Shown here: positions 1-10,960 of the stretch, in pieces
Layout of the letters: each line of letters opens with the position of its first letter
Position numbering within the stretch: the stretch's first letter is position 1
NCBI GenBank assembly: GCA_947034895.1
Contig: OX344763.1
Coordinates: 31,309,025 to 31,373,024, forward strand
Direction of reading: 5' to 3'
DNA: 64,000 bases
DNA from: Rhytidiadelphus loreus
Lineage: Eukaryota; Streptophyta; Bryopsida; Hypnales; Hylocomiaceae
Translations under genes and position numbers: made by a program
The notes under the pieces: model-generated
Told to the model about the DNA's origin: nothing
Database searches by the model: none
The model's input: only the letters and a program-made list of their open reading frames with translations

Positions 1-2755
1 ACTAGACAACTTTGGATAGCATGTGCAAGAGTCATCTTTTATTTTTGAAATTTGGCAAGAATATTACTAATAATTATGATACTCCTTCCGTTTCTAAAAC
101 AACCAAAACTATATTTCCTTTGTGTTCTACAAAGGAAACATGGGTCTTTTTCAAAAACAGAGGTAGTAGAGTATGAAATTGTAGACAAACAAAAACTATA
201 TATTGAGCAAAAATTAGAGTTTAAATAGAAACAAAGTTTGCTAACCTTTTAATCTCTAATAATCCCTACATCTCTAAAGTGAATGTGCCTTGGTCAAATT
301 TGATTGTAATTTTCAAAATATTCATTTAAAAAATCTGAACTTAAAAAATAAAGCCTAACAAGTCATCATTACATTCCAATTCAGAAATTTGAAAAAAAAT
401 TCAGAAATTCAATGAGTTATTGCAATTAGGTGCTCCATACACAAGAAATCCAAATAACATTGTTTTGAATGTAATTCATTCATATTTTCTTCTCTTAAAA
501 TGATTATTGATTTTACATAAAAAAATATTTTTCATTGTTCTAACTTCCATTTTGATTGAGATTCCAAATTATTTTAAATATATATTTTAAATTTGTAATT
601 GACGTGGTTATATTTATATACAAGTTATGCTTTAAAAAAATCACAATAATTTGATTTTTCCACCAAAACTTTTGAGAAAAATATCTATAGAAAAAATATT
701 CCATTTACACATAGAAATCACCAAAATTTTATCAATAATTATACAATGTCTAAATGTAGCTTGATGGTAGTACTTAACTAGAGGTCATTATTAATGATGT
801 TTTTATGTAAAAAAGAAACAATTACTTAAAAAGTCTTTCTGCTAATTTTTTTTATGGGTACCTCTATCCATCACAAAAATTTATAATTAATTTAAAAAAG
901 AAATTATTTAAACAATTTATTTTCACTTATTAGTTGAAAAATTATAACAACTATAATTTGTTATGAAACTATTAGAGATTTTTCACATTGATATAGAAAA
1001 GCTTAGTTTCATGTAACAAAAATATTACACAAAAAATCAAGTTTAAAAGGTTTAATTGGTTTCAAAAACAAAGTTTGACAGTGTAGCAATGGAACTATTC
1101 TTTTAAGTGTGAAGGCAAGGCTAAAAAATAGTTTCTCATTTAATTTCAAAAGCAACAATAAATCTTGCAATCTATAATGTCAAAGTTTCAAAAAAAACTC
1201 TAGACATTCTTGTGGTAGTCTAGTACAATTTTGTACTCTTGAAATTCAAAAAAAATCTATTTCCAAGTTCACAAGAAATTGTCAAAGACTATCTAGTGTA
1301 TTGACGTTTTTTTGGACCTCTTCTCATTGCAAGGTCATTTCAAGTAAATTACATCCTTCATTTACTTCTATAATTTGGCATGCATTGTCATCTCCCTTAG
1401 TGAAACTCACTTCTTAAAGCTCATCCAAAGTGCTTCTCTAACACTTCACTTCTAGTGACATTAAAGGTCAGCATCTTCTAGCATTGTATATGTCATGCAC
1501 TTGCAATGTTAGGTTCCAAATCTAGTTATGGAGTCTCCACTCCATGTGACTCCTACTACTTAACTCTTGCAAGACATTGGGCATGTCATTGGATGACATA
1601 GGATGGAACTTTCATATATGTATAAGTGTTTGGTAGTACCACTGCTTTTTACCACACTTAAATAGTATCCAATTCCCTATTGGCCTACTGGTTTCAAATA
1701 ATCTTACTTTAGGAGTCATTAGTAGGGACACATTATAGCTTAGTGTGGAGCATGACACCATCCAATCAGTATTAAGGAATGCACAAGTATTTCATGGCAA
1801 TACGAAAGGCGCATTGAGGCTCAATCACCACCCTCACCTATACATGGCTATTATGGCTCACTATGACACCATTCGGGAGTGAAGAGTGAGACCACCTCTC
1901 CTCATCATACTCTTTGCTTGATTTGGCAAACCTCCCCCTCTTTCTAGAGGATCCCCTTGGAACCCCTATTTCCACATCCCTACTTTAGATTTGAGGCTAT
2001 GATATTGCCAATTTTGAGAAGCCATAAATTTTGATTCCCAAGTCAAATCCTCACATTCTTTAGACCCATAGATGTGTGTTCTCATCAACTTTCCAAGCAT
2101 GTGTGGCACGCCATCCAATTTGTCCTAACTAAAACACTACGGCACCTTGTTTGCTTGATACTCCTCATTTCTCTCACCTAGTTAGTCTCTTGCAAGGTTT
2201 ATGGAGTCACCTTCAATGTCCCCCTTGTTCACCAAGAGGACATGGGCATGTCTTAGAGTGAAGGTTGTGACATGCATGTGACCAACATAGTTACTATACA
2301 TTGCAAGGTTGCTTGAATAAGTTGCATCTCTCATTTTCTTCTATAATTTGGCATGCATGTAACTAATATGGTTTAGTATTCAATGCTAAGAAAATTTAGA
2401 TGTGTATAGTGTTAAAAAATATTCAAAAGTGTAGTGCTAAAATCTAGGAGAACCAAATGTTTATTGATCTTCTAAAAAAACTAATATCTAATTTCAAATG
2501 CTATAATCTTGCAATCTACTCAATCAAATGGATAAACAAATTTTCAATGCTTTTACATAAAAGTCTATTACACTTTTGAATGGTTGAATATTCATTTTTT
2601 TCCATTTTATACTCAATATAGGGTAATTACAAGAAAAACTTGTTGTTTTTGGCTCTAAATAGCTTGAATACTAAAGTATTGTGACTTCTGGAATAAATTT
2701 TTAGAAATGAAATAAAATATGAATAATTTGTAAAGCATTCAAAATTTTATGTGCA
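1..2755. other. AT-rich intergenic DNA without a recognisable gene
   Basis: I find no ORF longer than background and no splice-linked coding signal on either strand. The stretch is strongly AT-rich with many A/T runs. The only structure I noticed is a diverged direct repeat of about 60 bp: one copy near 1325-1386 and one near 2299-2358. Both start with CATTGCAAGGT and end with TTCTATAATTTGGCATGCAT. This may be the remains of a transposon, but I cannot name a family. Confidence 0.6.
1325..2358. repeat. Pair of diverged ~60-bp direct repeats about 974 bp apart
   Basis: The copies at about 1325-1386 and 2299-2358 share the flanking words CATTGCAAGGT and TTCTATAATTTGGCATGCAT with a more diverged middle. 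They could be terminal direct repeats of a decayed small retroelement (TRIM-like) or simple local duplication. No primer-binding site, polypurine tract or coding relic was seen between them, so the nature stays open. Confidence 0.35.
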
Positions 2756-2759
2756 AGGT

Positions 2760-2936
2760 CCGAGATGACCCTAAACTACCGGGTGATGGTGGTGAGGTAC
2801 CCAAACCGAATGGCGTGGTTGCGGGTTCGATACCTAGTGGCAACGGGTTCTTTACCTAGTGTGAAATCAGCCTCTCTTCCTGATGGAAAAACCCTCGCAG
2901 TGTGTTTCCTTAACACACTTGTGTCAAAAAAAAAAA
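2760..2936 (+). mobile_element. SINE-like element with a Pol III B box and poly-A tail
   Basis: A compact, relatively GC-rich segment in AT-rich DNA holds GGGTTCGATACC at 2823-2834, which fits the Pol III internal B box (GGTTCGANNCC). It ends in a run of 11 A at 2926-2936, just after a short hairpin (GTGTG ... CACAC, about 2901-2918). A possible A box lies near 2787-2797 but is a poor match. TTATGTG occurs both just upstream (about 2747-2753) and just after the A-run (2937-2943) and may be part of a target-site duplication. The 87-codon ORF through it is not evidence of a gene. A decayed tRNA-like gene is the alternative. Confidence 0.45.
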
Positions 2937-3783
2937 TTATGTGTCAAAATTCTAGCCTAGAAGAATTTATCTTTGAAAGTTATGTACAAAAAATGAGCGA
3001 TGGAAAATGTAAGAAAATAGTAAAATAGAAAAAAGAGTGATAGAAAATTAAAAATTATAATCCAAATTTGTACAAAACAATAAAATATTTCAAAAAAGTG
3101 AACTAAAAAAACCATTTTTCCTAACTTGAAGATGCTTTTTCTCAACTATTTGCATCTTTGAGGAAAAAAATTGTCTTCTTTGTACATGCCAAAGGTAGTG
3201 CACTTTGAGTACATGTGGAAGGTAGTCACTTTATTATTTTAAGTAAATCTCTTCGTTAGCTTGTGTAATTTTAGTAGAAGTCCTTATATTGCAATTTTGA
3301 CCTTCAAGTTTGCATTTTTGGTCGGAGATAGTATTAAAACCTCCAAAGTAGTCAAGGTAGACATCCAATTGGGGGAAATTGAAAAATAAAAAAAAATTAC
3401 TCAATGTTTATATATTTCATCTATGTCAATGAATGTAAATAGCTTCACCAATCCACTGCAAATTGCTTTCTGTTGTAATATGAAAAGGCATTTATCAGAA
3501 AATCAGAAAATGTTCTAAAAACTCCTTCGGAAATTGCCTAAGTGGAAATGGTGGCATAACTTCAGACTAGATTCATTGTGCCAATACAATTATCGACACT
3601 ATTTCTAACACCAATCGTGAACAGAGCTCCAGGGTATCCATAATGCTCCACTGTTCCTCTTGCACATCTTTAAGACACAAATCCTCACATCTTTAGTTCA
3701 AGACTTAAAACATTAGTATTTTTGAGCAACCAAGTACTAAAGACAAATGTGATTACCACCAAGCATAGAACAAGTACATTGAA

Positions 3784-3960
3784 AAGGGCGGGTAGTCAAT
3801 TACACTCTAGCATTTCATGTTAAGAAGTCTTGGATGATGCACAATTTGTTCACAATTCTAATTTGATCAATAAAATGGGTGGGTAGTCAATCCTGCTCTG
3901 GAATTTTATGTTAAAGAACTCTTGGAGGATAGGCAATTTGTTCACAATTTTAATTTGATC
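3784..3960. repeat. Imperfect tandem repeat, about 88-bp unit, two copies
   Basis: Two successive segments share GGGTAGTCAAT near their start, a middle with a form of ATGTTAA, and the end CAATTTGTTCACAATT(C/T)TAATTTGATC. The first runs from about 3784, the second from about 3875. They lie just downstream of the 3' end of the minus-strand IFT70 gene. No coding potential. Confidence 0.5.
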
Positions 3961-4211
3961 TTTGATACTGCTCCTTACATCTAGGATAACAGTTGTTTTA
4001 TAAAGCCTACTGGTAAAATTGTTTCAAACTTGTAAAATTACCCCCAACATACTCTAACATCATTTTGACATTAGGGAAAGAGTTACTGTTCCTCTTGCTT
4101 CATATCACTCATTGATTCTGTATCACAATATACATCACTCTCCTACAGGTGGACCTGGAGTCACAAGAATCTGTGACATGTTGTGAATCACCTGTAAGGT
4201 ATTTAACTTTT

Positions 4212-7200
4212 TCATGAACGAAGCTGAAGAAACATGTGCTTCAAAAGGCGGACTTCTTGAGACACACAAGGGTCTCCTGATACACTTGCATTTATATTGT
4301 TCAGAGCCACAGTGCTGCAGCTTGGATACACCACATTAGAAGTCTGGGTTGGTATGTTTTTTCCAATCATCTCAGTCTGGTCAAGAAAGTCTTCAATGTC
4401 AGCAAGTGTTGTGTCCTTCAACTGTGCAAAACACAAAGATACATTTGGTGATCATTATAAGCTTATTTTGAACTTAGAGAAGTTGGTTATCCAAAAATTT
4501 CTTGATGTATAATGATAGCACTTAGTACATAGGTAAGTACTTACTGACTGATAAGATTTTTTAACCCAGTGAGGACGTTGAGGACTAAACTTAACCAATG
4601 AATGACTTTCAAGGAAATTGTAGAAACAAAGAATGCATCTATTCATCCTAGAATCTAATAAATTTTGACTCACTACCTTGTAGATAGGTTTGTGTCCTTC
4701 CACTACTTTGGAACACTTTTATTCATGTACATAATGGTTATTGTTGCAATATTCAATCACATAATGAATAAGATGTAGAATATCTAACCACAACCATTTG
4801 TTTTGCCAAGTTGTCAATGAGAGCAAGGAAACACCGCTTTGCATAGAACCATGTATCAGTCTCAATCTTCTCACTGCAAGGCTCCAAACTCTTAATGACA
4901 CGACCAATACCAAATTCAAAGTTTTGTTTTACACAATACAGGGTCCCTATTACCAAGTTTATGATACATAGGTGGAGATTTTGTTTAGTTGCATCCTACA
5001 ACCAAAACATAAAACCAACCCATTAGATTCAATTGATTTCCAACTGCATAAACAATCATGCCTAATAGCAGGGTTCACCAATGATAAAATTAGAGTAACT
5101 CTAAAACAACTTACATCGTAATGTGCCCTTTCCTCTGCCTTCTCAATTTTGCGCATCAAGTCTTCTGCCTCTTCATTCTTTTCAACACACAAGAATTTGA
5201 ATACTAGTTCAATCCTAGAGTTGATATTTCCTGACTGATGAGTATCATCATTTGAGTGTTGAATGAATAATTGATGCATGATTAGCAACTTGCACAAAAT
5301 TTAATATGTTTGTCTACGTACCTGGCTTGCCATAATGTATGAGACACAAAGGTTTGCAAGAACAATCGCTGTGACTGTGAGCACGTTATCCCCAGCATCC
5401 TTCACAATGGGTTCATAGTACTGTATGGCTTCACTGTACTTGTTTTCCTAAAGCCAGTTTCCACCCAAATAGATTCAGTTTATGTACAATTTTATTTGAA
5501 AGAGAAATGAAATCGATTCCAAGACACATTATGTGCTTGTTCAGACCACACTCTGTAGGTAATAGCAAATAAGGCGAACCAATTAAGTATGTCCCATGGA
5601 TGGAGAGGAGACCTGCATGAATAATGTGTGAGCAATATTGAGCTTCCACAACTCATGGCCAGAACAAAGATCAGCCGATTGATGAAAAACGCGCTCCACT
5701 TGCACATAGTCTTCCTTGTCCCACCATATTTTAGCCATTGCCATCATCACAGGCACATATTTCTGCAACTCCAAATTCAATATCAGTCAATTACATGCTG
5801 TAATCCAGATTGAGTTTATTTTCTAAAGAGTTGTATTCAGTGCATGAAAACTTGATTTATAAACAAACGACACTATTTAAGATCTAAAGAGATTAACATC
5901 AAGGACTTCTTCAGAATCATATGATTACATCAAGGGCTTCTTCATAATCAGAAACAGCCTGCTTGTGTGCCTCCTGTTCTTGTGACACATCAGTGTCTTG
6001 GATGAGTTTTGCAAGTCGCCGTAGCACTTCACAGTGGTGGTTTGCCAGGTTGCTGAATTTTGTGTAAGCTTCCTAGACACAACATGGATTCAGTGGCCAG
6101 TTCTTCATCAAGACAATAAATCAACCATACATATATCAACTTACATAAATCTAGTGCCTTCAAGTTTTCTAAGAAGTTGGTACTGGTATTTAGGTGAATT
6201 ACAATAATAGAAAGCTCTCAAATGGGTTGGTTCAAAACCTCAGCATCTGTTTGTACCAATATTGATGCGTCCAAAAAATCATATAATTCCTTCAACATCA
6301 CATCCTTATTTTGTTCAGTCAATAATTATCACATGGTTTTAGCCATTTCTATGTAAATAACCAGTGAAGTTACTTATATGCATCAACATAATTATCATCA
6401 TTGAGTTGCTGCTAACTTATCACTGTAGTCTCATATATTTTCAGCTAAAATTGAGAAAGAATATTTGCAAACCTGAGTGAGGTATTTGAAAGTGAGGTCT
6501 GCATTTTCAGCCATCACATCAGCTGCTAGGTCATAAAAACCATGTACTGGTTTACAGTAAAGTAATAACAAGTTCCCAAACGTTTCTTGAGGGAAACACT
6601 GGTTCTGCACTAATTTGCAACTTTGTAATTCCATTATTTGCAAACATTCTGCATGAGTTAACTCACAAGAAATATCTCTACAATCCTGAAATTTGAAGCT
6701 TATACAGTGCCCTACAGGCCCTTCAATTCTTTCAAAATGTTGGAGATCAAAGACAACAAGATCAAGGACACTGTACAGTACTTGAATTCAGATTCCTACA
6801 TTCCAGTCGACTTTGATTAGAACCACATGCGATACTACTAACCTATGAAATAAGCACAAAGAAATACTGACCCACAATGAGAGACAATAATGATACATTG
6901 CACATGGGTGAAGACCTGCAAAAGGAAGTTTAGTTTCCTGAAGCCAGCTGTGGGATTGGTGTCCATGTTGGCGAGGGCCTGGTTATGAAGTGTTACCTGG
7001 CCCACAAATTTGCAATCAAGCAACATAATTAGGGCCATTGTCATGCAAGTATAGTTTTCTTCAGGTACTCAAGAAAATCAATTTACCTAGCGAATTACTC
7101 AGGAATTAGTATAGAATATGGGAAACCTAAGTTCTAGAACATCCGAGACATTTTGAGTTAATACTACAGACAGGATCAAGTTCTTCTTCAGCTCGTGGAG

Positions 7201-9560
7201 GCATATCATTCAAAGCTTCTTTTGCAGCATCAATATCACCATTTATATACAATATAGCAGCCTGAAATTCCACTCAAATTGGACAATTATTTTCAAAGCC
7301 ACTGTGCATGATAGTGATCAGTCTACTATAAGTAGATGCTGAGTAGAAATTAGAGACAATTTTCCATAGCATCTACTACCAATATTATCACATTATGATT
7401 AAAGAACTACATCTTCAGTGATCCACATTTCCATCTGAAGCTTAATAATGACCTTGAGATTGAATGCTTCAACTAGTGTTGATTCCCTTAAAATAAGGCT
7501 GTTGCCAACACTCCGGAGCTCCATTCCTTCCACATAACTGCCAATTTCCAAGTCACTCATGGATGTCATGTAAGCAAGCTGCACCCTACATCAGTAGGTG
7601 GCACAGATTGCCTAAAACTCGTCAATTTGTCTGTCCTCGAGCGTACGTCAATTTCAGTAAAATGTAGATATTCAGGTTTAAAATACCTGCCAATGCCAAG
7701 TTCTGGGTACTCCTTCACTCCATGGTCAAAAATTTCTGTCAATGCCTTCAACGCTGAAAATCCAGAAATATTATAGGTTTAGGGTTTCCTGTTGAAAATC
7801 TACTCTTGGAACAAAAAATGAAATTCAAATGTTACGAAAAAGTAGGTATAAGAATTTACGAACATTGATGCAGAATACCCAAATGAAAATGGCATTACCT
7901 TGCGAATATTGCTTCAGCCGGAACATACACAAAGCTTTCATGTAAACAAAACCTGGCTGTCGATATCACCTCGAAAATATTAGACAATAGACAAGGCTAC
8001 TTCTGAATCACTGAACCTTACACAGATCACTTTAATCAAATGTCGTGCGAATTGACTGATTTCATCTATTTTTGAAAGGGTTCATATTGGAAGTCCAATG
8101 GATTATATCAAAATATTCAAAGCACAATGGAATCTGGAAAGTGACCTGGAACCCTGCAATTTTTACGGCTGTGGTAAACTTGGTGCAAGCTCCTTCAAAG
8201 TCTCCTTCCTGAACATGGAGAATATCACAATCCCATTTCATGTACCTCAGTCAAGGAGATTCTGGTAACTTATGATGTTCACTTTTTGTAACGGCATTTG
8301 ACTCTCAATAGAAATATGGGGAAGATTGAGCAAAATATGGGACATTGAGGAGGTGTAACATTCTTCACCTTATATAAGCAACAACCCAAGTTCACAAGAG
8401 CATCTAAATTGTTGTCTGCAATCTGCTCAAGCAATACCATACTCCCTGGAACCAGAACCACACATTGACCTCATGAGCGACGCATTAATCTTTTGTAAAA
8501 TATATTTTCATGATTTTCATGAACTAAAGCAACAAAGGAGAAATTATCACTCTGAGCAGGACGCTTTGCCTTCTCTTTCATACAGTCTGCAGAATTTCTG
8601 ATGATCGGTGTCAACAGAAAGAATGCATTACGTAAATGCACTGCCAACAAGTGTTGATGCTCATACCAGTAATGTCACATTTTTCATATAAAATGCACGC
8701 CTGCAAATTGATAGTGCGCTCTTTCTGTCCTTCGACATTCAGACAAGCCTTGGCTGCTTCATCCAGCATCTCTGCCTGTTCAATATAAGAGAAATTTTAC
8801 GGTAAAGTAGTTAGTGAACGACTTGCACTTACAGATCACAGCTTGAGCTTCCCAAGGAAAACAAATTAGCCTGCTGAGTTGGAAAAAAAACCCTCAAGAG
8901 ACTTCAAACCAAAGAGACTTGGCGCCATTGTGCTAATAAGTTGAAGGATGACCAATGTCGAGCATTGTAGTACCTTGAACAGAGCTTGTGCATGATACAC
9001 GCGATACCTCTCTTCAGCCGGCTGTAAGCGAATGAGTTGTTCATACCTGAGCAGTTCGGTAATTGTTATAGCAACATTATGAAAAATTTCGAGACCAAAA
9101 TTTATCTACGGAGTCTCACTCTGAATTCGGATTTTAGGTGTGCAGTTTGAAATCATGTGGAAAGAAACCGTTCTGAGAACTCTCTTAAAGCAAAGTCATA
9201 CAACTTTGGAAGGACATAGACATGGGGTCGGAATATCAAATTACATTGAAGTTGCAGCATGATAGTCACCGTTCATGTAATGGCAGTAACCAAGCAGTGA
9301 TGTTGCTGCTTGACTCCCAGGGAAAATGCGGATCTGCTCTTCCAATACTCTACACATTCAATAACAGACACGTGCTCTTGGTAACTGCTGGGTTATCTGT
9401 TACCACCAAGAATACTTCTGTGCAAAATTGTAGAGCAAGAAGCAAACACGTCCTTATCTAATGCCTGAAAGCTAAAGTAGGAATGGTACTTGATTGCTTG
9501 GCTGTACTTCGAGTCTTGGATGAGTCCATAGATTGCACCCGTAACTTGTCCCCACGTCAT
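4212..9560 (-). CDS. IFT70: Intraflagellar transport protein IFT70 (TTC30 / DYF-1 / FLEER), 20 exons, 665 aa
   Basis: IFT70 is a tetratricopeptide (TPR) subunit of the IFT-B core, which carries tubulin and other cargo along axonemes during cilium assembly. I read these minus-strand exons: 9560-9490, 9349-9245, 9046-8974, 8775-8667, 8586-8551, 8445-8369, 8208-8146, 7956-7899, 7753-7687, 7537-7453, 7261-7172, 6996-6916, 6604-6473, 6289-6239, 6072-5929, 5762-5613, 5447-5322, 5177-5115, 4995-4789, 4421-4212. They sum to 1,998 nt, an exact multiple of three, giving 665 aa, about the length of animal TTC30. Family landmarks in order: AIYGLIQ, LLGYCHYMNGD, NLGCCLYK, MPPRAEEELDPV, VTLHNQALANMD, ETFGNLLLLYCK, YDLAADVMAENA, KYVPVMMAMAKI, NEEAEDLMRKIEKAEE, GIGRVIKSLEP and DTWFYAKRCFLAL. 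The start at 9560 is the first ATG giving the family N-terminus. No frameshift or internal stop was seen. Identification rests on remembered family sequence. Confidence 0.93.
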
Positions 9561-10800
9561 TCTTCTGAGTCTTTATCTTATCAGAAAATAAGCAACGGAC
9601 GCCAGCCTACTCGAGAGGAATTACCGTCTGCAATGGCTGATTTATGCAGTATTGGATTACAGGAATAATATGTAGCGGTGCACATGAGTATGTCAAACAC
9701 TGAAGTCAGAAGCACTGTACGGCGTCAAAGGTAACCTTCAAGAAATATTCACTGCGATTTCAGTGGAGTGTAAACACAACATTCACTTTACAAATGTGGA
9801 AAAGAGACATGAGTTAACCATTTGCTAAGGATATCTCTGAGATAATCATTTGCAAAAAGGCAATCAACTTAGAACACCGCGTTTAAAGCCCAAATTTCAA
9901 TTGAACACTGCACTGCACAAGACTGTTGAGAGTCATTTCAAGAATCACAACCCAAGAGACTTTCGCACACAACCCTGTAATGACAACAACAAAGAGCACG
10001 AAAATCTTGTGGGCAGAAATGCAAGGGTCGCCAGAGCATTGGTGAGCGTCGCAATCGACCAAAAATACCTGAAAAGCATAACAGAAATCCAAGCGTTAAT
10101 GCAATAGAAAAGATACACACCCAAGCTTGTTCCTCTCAAAGTTGCTGGAGACCAAACCGACGCACGTTCACGTACCAGACTTAATGCCCTTATGTGCCAA
10201 TGCGACACATCACATACATTAAATTGCTGACAAGTGACCTACAACGTCTACACTATCGAGTGAACAGGTCACTCAGGAGATAATGCTCGAGTAAAGACCA
10301 AATGTCCAATATGAAGGAATTTTTCACGGCATTGTTTACAACTTCTACAAAACGCCAGCGTGAGGTCATTGAGAATAATGGCCAAACGAGGGTTACCAAT
10401 TCTCAATACCGAGCTTTTAACAATTGTATTAAAGTACAACAAAATAAATAATAATTCAACAGCCCTCGTTTCCATACATCACCCGTATGCTCAATACCCG
10501 CTGACAACTCGCATAGAGAGCAGTAAGTGTAAGTAAGTGATCAAGCGCTGTAAGTGTAATCGATCAAGAGCTCGAAGTGCAATCGATGGAGAATAACAAG
10601 TCAGTGGGCGAAACGAACATCCATCGGCGTTGATCAAACATAAAATGTACAGATCTCTAGATTCTACTTGCACTCAAGAACACGTCAACATAGAATGTGA
10701 AAGTTTTCAAAGATCCAAAGATACTCAACAAGATGTGCGCAAATAAACACTGTAAAGCTGATGGGAGTAGACCTGGATGGCGAGCAAGAAGACTTCAAGA
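9561..10800. other. Intergenic region upstream of IFT70; presumed promoter
   Basis: This segment lies between the IFT70 start (minus strand) and the SWIB-derived foldback. Several short ORFs on both strands do not resemble known families. Around 10533-10590 there is a short imperfect tandem repeat built on the words AAGTG and ATCGATCAAGAGCTCG. The IFT70 promoter should lie in the first few hundred bases, but I see no motif I can defend. Confidence 0.4.
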
Positions 10801-10809
10801 AGATGAAGT

Positions 10810-10917
10810 AGATTCTTTAGATGCTTCTGGTGACTTTGGAGATTGCTTTCGGTGCTTTAGACGCAAAACACCTGAGCGACCACTTTCTGAAAACTCCAAA
10901 GACACCTAAGGCGCCAT
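10810..10917 (+). pseudogene. Plus-strand fragment of a SWIB-domain C-terminus (inverted duplicate)
   Basis: Read on the plus strand, this segment encodes LEIA, a six-residue in-frame insertion (FGALDA), then KHLSDHFLKTPKTP, matching the C-terminal part of the minus-strand SWIB gene beside it. The two copies meet tail to tail around 10907-10917. No upstream SWIB exon was found on the plus strand, so this is a fragment made by inverted duplication rather than a second gene. The 70-codon ORF listed across the area is in another frame. Confidence 0.6.
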
Positions 10918-10960
10918 GGTGTCTTTGGATATTTCTGAAAGTGGTCGCCTAGGTGTTTTG
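10864..10960. repeat. Foldback: two 43-nt inverted arms with an 11-nt loop
   Basis: The left arm (10864-10906) begins CAAAACACCT and ends TCCAAAGACACC. The reverse complement of the right arm (10918-10960) begins and ends the same way. I count 38 of 43 positions paired, with an 11-nt loop at 10907-10917 centred on GGCGCC. GGAGATTG (10838-10845) and CAATCTCC (10961-10968) can extend the stem beyond an 18-nt bulge. Both arms derive from SWIB coding sequence, so a transcript from either strand would form a hairpin matching a SWIB mRNA. Confidence 0.85.

Noticed and set aside
2765..3028. 87-codon plus-strand ORF
   Set aside because: It runs through the SINE-like element and its poly-A tail; composition and context fit a chance ORF.
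10697..10909. 70-codon plus-strand ORF
   Set aside because: It overlaps the inverted SWIB fragment in a different frame from the one that encodes the SWIB tail.
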